A DNA stretch of 64,000 nucleotides from Calycina herbarum (lineage: Eukaryota; Ascomycota; Leotiomycetes; Helotiales; Pezizellaceae): contig LLEY01000057.1 of NCBI GenBank assembly GCA_001414485.1, positions 304,422 through 368,421 on the forward strand, given 5' to 3'. Of the stretch, positions 13,206 through 23,536 are shown one piece after another. The stretch's first letter is position 1. The number at the start of each line of letters is the position of its first letter. The translations under genes and the position numbers were made by a program. The notes under the pieces were generated by a model. The model searched no databases and was not told the DNA's origin. It was given only the letters and a program-made list of their open reading frames with translations.

Positions 13206-13330
13206 AGATCGTTCCTTCCCTCTCGAGTCGACCTATCCCCACCCAGAGCAGTGGGTCTCAATTGAAAAAGTCGTTCCTTCCCTGGCTTAGCCTCGTCTAA
13301 ATCACGTCGTCGCTTCGTTCCTTCCCTCAA
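13206..13330. repeat. Cluster of CGTTCCTTCCCT motifs
   Basis: The 12-mer CGTTCCTTCCCT occurs three times within about 110 bp, around 13211, 13272 and 13316. Near-identical CTCCTTCCCT/CTCCTTCCTT motifs are clustered at 22495-22690. This looks like a decayed interspersed or minisatellite-type repeat shared by the two loci. Confidence 0.45.
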
Positions 13331-13744
13331 CATTGACACCACGCTACCATGACGACCGAGAAGAGGGCGCAACCTAGTCCAAACCCAGAGTATAAACCCT
13401 CGCCCATCACCAAAATCTCCCTTCCTCGATTATCAACAATTCATCTCCATCAGCGAAACCCCGAAATCCCCAATCCTCTGCACTCCATGCAAACACTTGG
13501 TGGAAAAAATCACAGGTAATGAATTGTTTATGCACACTGATCATTAATCTGTGTGGTGTGTAGTACTCGCGAAGTTGTCTCCGATAATCGGGGGTTGATC
13601 ATTCCAGGAGGTTGGGAGCATTGATATTCCCACCATCTTCTTCTCCAACAGTTTTTGTCGAGTAAGCCACCAGTAATCCAGTAAGCTTAGAAAGTTCCAG
13701 TCACGTGTCACCTACCCCTCTTCTCCCTCTTCTGGACTGATGTG

Positions 13745-14105
13745 ATAGTTTTTGGCCCCCAATATTTGTTTGGCTTACTCGGTATCTGGTAGCTGACTCC
13801 ATACTTGGTAGCTTAACTAGTATTTGGTAGCTTACCCAGTACTTGGTAGCTTACTTATGACTTATTTTTGGCCCCCAATGTTTGTTAACTGACTCGATAA
13901 TTGTGCAGCTTACTCATGGGTTACTAGTAGCTTACTAGTATCAGTATCTTACTCTTGGGTTACTCGTGGCTTACTCGTGGCTTACTCGTGGCTTACTCGC
14001 AGTCCTTCTTTTGGCCCCCGAAGATAAGCATAACTTACCCGCTAGTTGTTGGCTCACTGGTCCTTGTTAAGCTTACCGGCGACTCTCTTTCTAGCCCCCA
14101 ATGTC
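13745..14105. repeat. Degenerate GGCCCCCAAT / GCTTACTCG repeat block
   Basis: A TTTTGGCCCCCAAT-like motif occurs near 13750, 13865, 14008 and 14092. Between the copies are many variants of a short GGTAGCTTACT / GTGGCTTACTC unit, tightest at 13960-14000. The pattern is a divergent tandem repeat with two levels of periodicity. No coding capacity was recognised. Confidence 0.55.
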
Positions 14106-14913
14106 ACGCTGTTGGAACGAAGTACGAAGTGTTTCTTGTTGGAATACTGGAAATTCTTACCTTGGTAAACCATTGCTCCTCGGCTAACTATTTACAAGTG
14201 GCCTGGAGGTACATTCTTGTCATCTTTTATTTCAAGCAAGTACACCTTCAATCTCGGAAATCTCTCTAAATACACCTACAAAAGTTAAAAATGCTTGAAC
14301 AAATAAAGTAGTTGTACAAATTTCGATTATTCTAAACGGCTCAAAAAATTGATTTAATTGTTCTAGGCTTCCTGGGTTATTGATGACGGGAACAGGATAG
14401 GCTATGACTGAGAGTCTTGCTAGATGGGGTTGATGCGCTTTTAAAGTATTCCAGATGATTGAAGACTAGCCTCCACGTCGGTTAGAGAAACACGGGGAAT
14501 ATATGAACTGTTATCGAACCTAACCCTTCATTGGATAGCAATTACGGTTGGGAAAGAGCACGGAGTTCTTGGACAAGAACCTTGAGAAATACGAGTGGGT
14601 GGTTTCAATAGCTCGGTTGTAGCGCGACGGAAAGAAATGATGAGAACATGAACTGGTAAATTGAGAATTCAACTATGCTAACACCAATAAATCCAATAAA
14701 TTCAACACCTCCAAAAGTCTATCGCAATCAATAGAACCATTGAACATAAATCTTCAACCAGCACCTAGAATACAAAAAATTGCGAGGATTAACTTATGAA
14801 GGAAGTAAACACCAAACATATCGATTTCTCAAGAAGAAACCAAAATTTAATACTCCAGTGAACGATGTATACAAAAGAAATACAAAGAAGGAAATTAGAG
14901 AGGGTCAGATGGG

Positions 14914-17600
14914 TTAGGTAGTCGAAGAAGCTGCTACATCTTGAATGATGGCATCGGCTGCCTTCTCGCTGACCATGTGTGTTGGAAGGGCTGGGAAGAA
15001 GCCGGGGATTTTCTGGGAGGGATGACTTAGTAAAGTACTTTTCTCAAAGACAAGAAATGAACAAACGGGGGACAGGTGAGGGAGCATACCTAGCCCCCTG
15101 ATGAAGAAAGAATTGGGAAAGGAAAGAACCTACAGGAAAAACACTCGGACATCATGATAGTTGCAGTTGTTTCATTGGAGCAGACGGGGATGGGAAATTT
15201 AGGGTTCGAGGGACTGATGGGTTGAGGGTTGTTGATGCTAAACTCTCTTTCTTAATGAAAAAAAATACTTCCCCGAAACAATTTGGTTCGATGCCTTGTA
15301 ATTCCTTGTTGACAGATCGTGCGAATTGGACTCTTTCATAGAAAGCTTGGAAATCCTTTTGCCACGCTGAGGAGGTAGAATTATCGCTCCCTTGAGTACT
15401 AGTTTCGAATGTGTTGAAATTTATTATTGGGGTGTCTAGGGGTGGAGGGTGACTATTCCTGCATTGTTCCTAGCGTGGGCTTTAAGGACTACCCGGGAGA
15501 ACTAACCTGTGGTTGAGGCGTTTGGAAGGAGATGAGGGAGTGTTGTGTAGCTAGTGAAGAAACCCGTGAATGACACTGGGGCACCATAGAGATAAAGACC
15601 TGGGTTTTCTCCCACAACAGCCGATTTACGTATCATGGCGAAGGCAAATCCATTCGTGGTGTAAAGTATTCTTTCTTGAATTGTGGTGCAGTTTTGCCAT
15701 TGCACGAGGCATGGTTTGTATTCATGAGGGAACAGCCGTGGAGGATTTCGTAGGGGAGGGGGATTTGGATACGACGGCTGTTTCATAGCGGTCCTGGAGA
15801 TTGGAGCCTACGCCTGGGGAGTCGAGGACGAGGGTGATGTTGAAGGTTGCAGTTCCTCTTTGGGACCGAGACCACTTAGTTTGAGGAGTTGGGGAGTGGG
15901 GTAAGCACTGGAACTAATGATGACTTCTCTTGATGCGTCAATGCTTCTAGTTCTAGTAGGCTAACTGAGGACTGTTTTGGGAGTTGCTTTGTAGAGGCCT
16001 CTTCCATCGAGAAAGATGACACCAACGGCCCGGGGAGTGGCTCCGGTCTTGCCGAATTGGATTGAACTGACGAATATGTGTTGAGACGAATATCCAAAGG
16101 GTATTTTCGAGATCCATCTGCTTGTACAACACTTGCGGTGTCGATGAGAAAGTTTCGAGGACCACTTCGGAAGCCATTTGAAACAGCCAAAGGTTGTTGG
16201 TAGATTTCTTCATTGTTGACCTGTTGGTACGGACCATTGACATCTTTTACAAAAACTGTTTTCAAAGCCGAGGCGGCGTTGAGCACTTTACCCATACCTT
16301 CCCTGAACATCGAAGACATTGACGGAAGTAGATACAGCTCAAGTCAACTTGTTATCTGCAGCCATGAAGCTCAAAACCATCAAACTTGTTCCAAGCCAAC
16401 CTTTTTTCCTATGACCACGGGTTGATGCTCGGAGAAGGATATATTGAATATCTTCAAGCTTCTCGAAGTACTTTTTTGTGGTTCCCAAGAAGAATCATTG
16501 GTGAGTGATGTAATGTTTATTCAATCACTGCCATGTGGAAGAACAGGGTTGAGGGCGTGGTGAGCAGCGCAACCACCGAGTGCTGTGAAAGATCTCGGAG
16601 TCAGTATTGGCATCTCTAGATGTATGTTTGAAGAGGAAAAAGGCTCGGAGTAGACGATACAAGCGGCAGTAAATACTTTTGCCTCATACCTTCTTGCCTA
16701 GCTCTCGTTGTTCCACCAATCTAGCGTAATGCAAGTAATTGTCCCAATGCTTAGAACAATCAAACATATTAGCCAAGATACTTGGAGCATTCAACCTTAA
16801 TTGTCCCAGAGTATCTAGGTCAATACGGTTGTTTTTAATGTCTGCAAGGAGACAAGGTAGTCAGAGGAGGAAACTCCTGTCAACTACCCGAAAGGAAAGA
16901 AAGACACTCAGAGAACAACTACTTTCAACACGTGGGTCCAGCACTCCCAGGGCTTTTGAGCCATTGGGTGGAATAGAACCATGGTAATAATTTCCGGTGG
17001 GAGTTTCCCAAGTAAACTTGAGTCTTTGAATTGTTGTTTAAGGGTTGGATAGTGATTGACAAAGTAGCTCCACTTCATCGGGTCATATTCTGAACCGAGT
17101 AGCCACAACAGTGGAGTTTTGTCTTGCAGAATTTCTCCCTGGCCGGCTTCGATGAGGAGGACTTTGAAAAAGCGATAGCCAGTCGAGCAGCAAGGGGACC
17201 ACCACCGGGGCCAGAACCGACGACGATGTACTCGTAGTCGCCATTTGTTGTAGTGGAGTTTCCATTCGCTGGGAAGGGCTGAGGAGGGGTACTATCACAC
17301 GCTGAAGGGGCTGGAGCTGGAGGGGGAGTTCCATCGCCGTAGGGTGTTAATGCATGTCTGATAGAGTTAGAATATTTCCAAACCTTGCGGTGAGGTGAAC
17401 ATACACAGTGGAAGTTGACTAGATGATTGTTCCCAGACCGTTGAGGATAAATTTGGAGCGCGTCGTGGGAATTGAGGTGGTTTGAAGTGAAGAGGAGGGA
17501 AAAGAAGAAGGGAAGAGATGAGAGGAAGAGACGGTTGCTTGTTGAGTGCTGTTTTCTGAAAGTAAGGGAATGAGATATATACTCAGCGATGAGGGTATAA
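14914..17600 (-). pseudogene. GMC oxidoreductase pseudogene, frameshifted and internally inverted
   Basis: GMC (FAD-dependent alcohol/choline oxidase) motifs occur in order along the minus strand but in different frames. The FAD dinucleotide fold YIVVGSGPGGGPLAARLA is near 17180-17230. FKVLLIEAGQGE follows after a frameshift near 17170, and YDPMKWSYFVNHYP near 17050. A second shift near 17010 restores WETPTGNYYHGSIPPNGSKA. FRSGPRNFLIDTA lies near 16150, ASREVIISSSA near 15925 and LYLYGAPVSFTGFF near 15570. INFNTFE and WQKDFQAFYERVQFAR lie near 15330-15420, and the C-terminal IPGFFPALPTHMVSEKAADA ends at a TAA at 14914. The block that should precede this C-terminus is on the opposite strand (separate entry). 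About 100 residues expected around 16350-16900 are missing or unrecognisable. At least three frameshifts and in-frame stops mean it cannot make an intact enzyme. The 5' end is uncertain. Confidence 0.8.
15095..15239 (+). other. Micro-inverted segment of the GMC pseudogene
   Basis: Read on the plus strand this block gives PPDEE, then with one frame change TLGHHDSCSC, FIGADGDGKFRVRGTDGL and RVVDA. These are the catalytic-histidine region and C-terminal motif of GMC oxidoreductases. Both flanks code on the minus strand, with FARSVNKEL on the high side and IPGFFPALP on the low side. Flipping the block restores the family order. Short imperfect inverted repeats (ATGAAGAAAGA near 15101 and TCTTTCTTAAT near 15246) lie at the two ends. 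Confidence 0.75.
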
Positions 17601-19917
17601 TACACACTACTTGAGACTCAGCATTGACGCTCAATTATCATAACTCATTTGAAAAAGTTGTAGACTAATCTTAGATTGTGTTGTTTGTCCGTGATTCCTG
17701 TGTTGTTCGTAGGTCATGAACCCTCATCATGAACCTTCATCATATCCTCAACCTTGACCCGACAACCTCAAATGAGAATCTGGTTCAAGACTAGCTTTAA
17801 TCTAAATATAGGTAACCGGATTGTATCAAACCAAAGGGCGGGGAATTCCCAATGAGCAGTGTTGAAGGTGTGTTGCTTCTCAGATAGATTTGTTCACCGC
17901 TCCAGTAACCAAACAAGTTGCTAGAGATCACTTGAATTGGGCTTTTGATACATCAGAGAGTACAAGATCTGGAGCTCTGCAAGGCACTTCTCACCCTAAG
18001 ATTGTCCGTGCGGTCAGAAAGACTCTTTGGAATTCCATAGAGGATGCCCAAAATGCACTTGTTGGGGTCCTGCTCATGGTACCGTGGCACACAATATGGG
18101 TTTGAGGCGTTAAACCGTATTGTATGTATACACGATACCCCGTCAGAGGGACAGAATTTGAGGCTGAGGCAATCTCGCAATAAAGACGCAAGAAGAGGCG
18201 AAAACTTGTCACGATACCGTGGGTTTCGGGGATTGTGTCTCGTCATTTCAGACCTTACGGGGTACGCCGAAATCTAATCGCATTGGCGAAATCAGATCAG
18301 ACGTACACATGGAAGCTATTCTAACAAAGACAGTGGCACTGGAAGGTACATCATATATCTGGAGCTTTTCCTCCGATGGGAATTCATAGGCAAGAGGACT
18401 CCGGCAAAATACACCCAACGGGCGTCAGGAGGCATTGAAACGATAAATTCTTTCTATTGAGAATACAAATGGAGTCAAAAGGGGGCACAAGCTGGTCCAT
18501 GCAAAGAAAAAACAAGTCTTGTTAAGCGAAGGAATCAAGTATAACTCCAAATTCAATGCTGGGAATGACAGTGGGATATGACGCCAATAAAACTCGTTGC
18601 AAGCGCAAAGACGCGGGCGCTAAATACAAGTGAGGACCAAATGAAGGAGCTGCTACTTCCCAACCAAAGAAAGCTCAAACTATAACAACTCCGCCATCTT
18701 CACAAGATGGTATTAGAATTGGATTCTCGTAAGCTGATCGTCAATTATGCACACCACGCAAAGCGACAGAACGGCTAAGCAGCTCGGGTTTGGTAGTAGT
18801 TCTTATTGCGGATGGAAAACGCGGATAAGAGATGAAAATGAAGATAGAACATCCCAAATGCCGCAAGGAAATGGGTTGAGGTGCAATATGGTACACTCCT
18901 ACAATGTAAGTGCTACAAAAACGAACGCTACAAGAGAATAGACCATTTGCACCACCAACCATGATTTTGTGTAATTATTCTTGCTCTTGCTCTTGTGTCC
19001 TCTCCCTAATTTTTCATGCTCTCATATTCCAATCTTCGCGTTTTTCTTTTCTTGATTCTCCCAAACCATCTGGGAAAACACTCTCGGTTATCCGAAAGGG
19101 GTTGGAGAATGAAAAACAAGACTTCTTGATTGTTCCAAACCATCTGGGCTCTCAATTATTCGAGGTATCTGAAGCGCTATGGTATGAGACTCTTTTCTAG
19201 CTCCTCCCCTCCTGTCAACGAAGTCTGGCTAGTCGAAAGAGACACAACGGATGACTTGAAACTCGAATGACAAGACAATCTCTTGCAGGCCTTAGACCAG
19301 ATTCCCTCCCAGCAGATAACGATGCTGGGGATTGACTGTCTGGTGGCTACTCTATCGGGCTGCCAATCAATCAAACTCGACGACTGTATCTGGAAAACGT
19401 ATGACTATATTTCGAATTGAAGAAGGGGGTCGAAGGAGGTCGAAGGGGTGGTCGTAGAGATGTGGCCTGAAGTGCAAATAGTTTCGATGAAGTTCTGAGA
19501 ACAGGTTAGATTTAAAGTAGAATAAGGCTGGTGCCGTCTATTTAAAGTCCTTGCTGCATATGGTAAAGCGGCGCCTTTAGGTGCTAATTCCAGCGGGCTT
19601 TCCACGCTGCCCTAAACCATTCCACACCCACCAAAAGCAGCTAACCCCTGCCAACTTTTCTCCGTGAGTATTGACAGTAGAAGCCACCATTGCGATAACT
19701 GGCGCACTTCAACTTTCTTTCTTTTCTATCTGTTCAACACCACCACCCTTCCTCTCCCTCCAAATTTTCAAAGAGGATCCCAACTGCACTCATTATACTG
19801 TGCCTTTGTGATTTCCATCTTGGAGTCTTTCGACAAGCTTCGCGATCATTACCTTCACAACTCGGCCTGCGCGCAGGTCTCTAATCGGATAGGTCTTCTA
19901 GACCAGATACCATCAAG
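17601..19917. other. Gene-free region upstream of SEC63
   Basis: No coding feature could be supported; short open frames here (for example near 17890-18105 and 19177-19374) lack any recognisable domain. An imperfect direct repeat lies at 19049-19163. The last 250 bp before 19918 are CT-rich and are the likely SEC63 promoter and leader. Confidence 0.5.
19049..19163. repeat. Imperfect direct repeat, two copies of about 45 bp
   Basis: Copies begin at 19049 and 19123 and share the core CCAAACCATCTGGG, preceded by TTCTTGATT and followed by a variable CTC...TTAT(C/T)CGA. The offset between copies is 74 bp. Confidence 0.5.
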
Positions 19918-22162
19918 ATGAGTGGTACAGACTATTCATACGATGAACAGGTACGGGCCCCTTCCAAAAACGATAAAGGGGCATATGCTAATTTATCAGG
20001 GGCAATTCTTTCCTGTCTTCATCCTCACAGTTGTCGGCATTGTCACCATTCCCTTGACATACAGTGTCCTCAAGCCAAGTTCCGATCCAGGTGCCACCGC
20101 ACCCCGAATCAAGTCAGACTACAAGCCAGAACATGCCGACCTCGTCGATAATCAGAGAAAGGCACAGCGACGAAAGGACCGGAAACTCAAGCGCATAATT
20201 ACGGTGGTGGTGGGATGGTCGCTGATGGCACTGATGGGATACTTGATTATGGTCACGACACGAACGATACCCAAGATTTGGAATCCATATGATATTTTAG
20301 ATATTTCAGAGGTATGCTACGTCTCTGCCATCATGTTGACTCTTTGCTAACCTCAAAACCAGTCCGCCACCGAAAGACAGATCAAAACCCACTACAAGAA
20401 ACTCTCCCTCAAGTTCCATCCCGATAAAATCAGACCAGATCCTGCCAAGAACGAGACTCTCGAAACCCTTAATAATTATTTCGTCGAACTTACAAAGGCA
20501 TACAAAGCACTCACTGATGAGGAGATTCGCAACAACTTTATTCAGTTTGGCCACCCAGATGGAAAGCAAAGTTATAGCATTGGTATTGCATTGCCAAAGT
20601 TCATCATCACTGATGGAAATGGAAAATATGTTATTTTGGTGTACGCGGCCCTGCTGGGAGTTCTGCTACCATATTTAGTTGGAAGCTGGTGGTATGGCAC
20701 ACAAAGAATGTCGAAAGAGAAGGTCTTAATCGAGAGCGCAAATAATTTATTTAGGGAATACGAAGAAGGTATCACTGAGGGCGGAATTATCGGTGCTCTC
20801 AGTACTGGTCTGGAATTCGAACAAGTTCTCAAGGGCGAAAAGGCGGATTCAGGACTTGGTAAATTAGAATCGAGAATCCTTGCTGAAGGTAGTGCGACAA
20901 CTCACGCTGGTGGATTGGCCGAAAAGGATGTACAAAAGCTTGAGGATTTGGAGGGCGGTGTTCAAAGAAAGGCACTTGGGCTATTATGGGCATACCTTGG
21001 ACGTGTTGACCTCGACGATCCTGCACTCGACCAAGCAAAATTGGAGGTCGCTCCTATTGCACACTCTCTCAACAGCTCATTCGGCGCAATCGCTTTGGCT
21101 TTCGGTGCAACGGCACCCATTCTATCCTCATACGCGACAGCCCAAAACCTCATGCAAGCCCTTCCTCCCGGAGCTTCCCCTCTACTACAACTTCCTCATT
21201 TCACATCAGAAATCGCCCGAGCGGTTGAGGGTGATGCCAGAACCCATCTCAGTCTACAAGAATATATGGAATTGCCAGAAGCCTATCGAAGAAAATTGTC
21301 AATTGGCAAAGGTCTTTTGACAAAATCTCAATACGAAACTGCCGTCAGCGTAGCCAGACAATTACCCCGTCTTCAAGTAGAAAAGGGATTCTTCAAGGTC
21401 ACAGGAGAGAAATATATCATTCCAAGCTCGTTGGTCTCTATGGTTGTTAAGGGTAGATTTATTCCTCCAGGAAGTCAAAATGTTCCAGAAGTCAACGAAC
21501 TTGATTTGGAGGATATTGATCCAGAAGAGGACGATCTCGATGCCATTCTCGGACGCACCAAAAAGGCAGCCAAGGGAGAGAAGAAGGCGGTCGAGAGCAA
21601 GCCTGTTCAACCACCACTTTCCTTTGCACCATACTTCACCAAGGACTACTCTCCACGATGGCACGTATTTTTGACCGACAGCAAGCAAGGAAAGGTTGCA
21701 GTACCACCATTCACGTTTACAACTTTCGATAAACCCATCTATGACGAAGCCGGAAGACCAACCTTCAACATGCAAACTCTCAAAGCTCAATTCCAAGCTC
21801 CGCCACAAGCTGGTCATTATACATTCGTCTTACATTTGATTTGCGATTCCTATATTGGATTTGACACAAAGATGGAGGTTACACTGGTTGTAGACGATGC
21901 CTCCCAGGCAGAGGAGGCTGTCGAAGATGATATCAGCGAGCCTGATGAAGGTATGTTTTCTAAATCGATGACCCAAGAACTGTTAGCTGACCAAAACCCA
22001 GATTCATTAGCAGGACAAATGCACGCTCTCAAGACCGGAGCCCCACCACCACCCAAGAAGAAGAAGCCAGCAATCGAAGACTCATCCGAAGATGAATCAG
22101 CAACTGACGAGGAAGTCGTTGATACATCAGACACTGATACTGATACCTCGGATGAAGAATAA
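19918..22162 (+). CDS. SEC63: SEC63, ER translocon J-domain subunit
   Basis: Four exons: 19918-19950, 20000-20311, 20363-21950 and 22002-22162, giving 697 residues. The 11-residue first exon MSGTDYSYDEQ joins GQFFPVFILTVVG, the first membrane segment. A second membrane segment follows near residue 80 and a third near residue 200 (YVILVYAALLGVLLPYLVG). Between the last two is a J domain (YDILDISESATERQIKTHYKKL) with the HPD motif intact near residue 134 (KFHPDK). The Brl/Sec63 domain follows, then an acidic Asp/Glu C-terminal tail, the Sec62-binding type. Intron 3 (51 nt, GTATGT...CCCAG) has no stop and preserves frame if retained. Family knowledge: Sec63 recruits luminal Hsp70 (Kar2/BiP) to the Sec61 channel for post-translational import. 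Confidence 0.95.
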
Positions 22163-23536
22163 TTCATTATTGCGGTTCTTTGCTTTGCGTTGAATTTGGG
22201 TGCATACGGGATGTGTAAAATAACGGCATTTGGGCAAGGCGTTTTGCAATACACAGATCAGTTGTGCATAAGGGATATCACTTTTTATTGGAAGGAAGCC
22301 GCTAGGGAGACTTTGATTCCCCGGGGGTTTTTTTGAGTCGTGTTTAGTTTTTAAATTCCGAATTTTTATCACATTTCAAAATTCGTTGGGAGTTGTTTTG
22401 TGATTGTAAAATCGTATTATTCTGCTTCATTCCATTTCTCGTCTGGGGTGCCAGGTGGATTGCTATTCGGGAAGCCTCGTTTTCAATTCTGTTCGCTCCT
22501 TCCCTCGCATCACTTTCTCCTAGTTCCCAAGGCCGCTCCTTCCTTAACTACGATACCTCAACCTTGACTTGACCTCTGTCATCGCACAGAGAACAGGTTG
22601 CTCCTTCCCTCTTGACGACCTCGACTGCGCCTTCCATCTCGACACTCAACCCTGACATAGGGTAGGAGGTTGCTCCTTCCTTCCTGGCTCGATGACAACT
22701 CACTATTGGGTCTTGGGCTTGGGCAGAAATTCGTGATTTCAGTCTTTGGCCTGACCTTTCTATTTTATTGGGATAATGAAGGAGTTTAATTATTACATCT
22801 TTTCTGGAACAAGTGACTTTGAGTCTGACTTAGACGAGGAGGGCACGAGGCACATTTTTGAATATTGCGCCTTCTGAAGACATTAATTAGTAGCATTAAA
22901 AATCACCCCGAGACCCTGGTCTAAGATAATGATTGGTATTCGTTCTGTAATCGGAGCTTTTTGTTCAGTCCTACTACTACAGCTCGAGAGCAGTTAAAAT
23001 GGCTAGCTAGCCTGTTTGGTTAGTACAGGTGTCCTAGTTCAGCTGTGTCCAATTTTCTGTTCTGACACCAAAAGTAGGGATGAGAGCTTCACCTATTCTA
23101 TGACTTCAGCTCACATTATCCACCCCCAATTCTGCAAATGCACTTGAATACAAATAAGCAAAATTGCTAACGTTTAGTAAATCTGTGGCTCGGATTCCAG
23201 GCTAGGGACTCGGAGTTCTGACGCACTGATTAACATTCATAATTTATAAAAAACAAAAACAAAAACAAAAACGGTGATATTTGGGGTGGTCAATAAAACA
23301 AAAAGTGCCTCTGCCATTCAGGCACATGAAAAATCTCGTAAAATTATCTGTACCTAGCTACCATGCTAGCCCAATATGTACCAACCAGCCAATGCAAAGC
23401 ACCAGTTGAACAAGTCTTTTCACATTAACCGATATCGTAGTCATCCCCACGACCAACTCATCCTCAAAACTCCATAAACAACTAGATGTATCCCAAAGGA
23501 ACACTCATATCATCTTCCCACTCCAACACAAAAAGC
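22163..23536. other. Convergent intergenic region with repeat motifs
   Basis: The 3' sides of SEC63 and of the downstream minus-strand gene. It contains the CTCCTTCC motif cluster (22495-22690) and an (AAAAAC)n run near 23250-23272. No gene was seen. Confidence 0.55.
22495..22690. repeat. Cluster of GCTCCTTCC motifs
   Basis: CTCCTTCCCT/CTCCTTCCTT occurs near 22497, 22541, 22601 and 22672, spaced roughly 45-70 bp, with related GCGCCTTCCATC between. It resembles the cluster at 13206-13330. Intervening sequence contains repeated CTCAACC(T/C)TGAC, which also occurs at 17750. Confidence 0.45.

Larger units (their letters stand above)
12890..14913. other. Gene-free region with degenerate repeats
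   Basis: No convincing gene over 2 kb. Short imperfect repeats make up 13190-14110 (listed separately). A TATA-like GAGTATAAACCCT occurs near 13389 and a similar AGTATAGACCCT near 63930, both in C/T-rich surroundings. They may be decayed promoters or LTRs of a transposable element, but no coding part was recognised. Confidence 0.4.
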
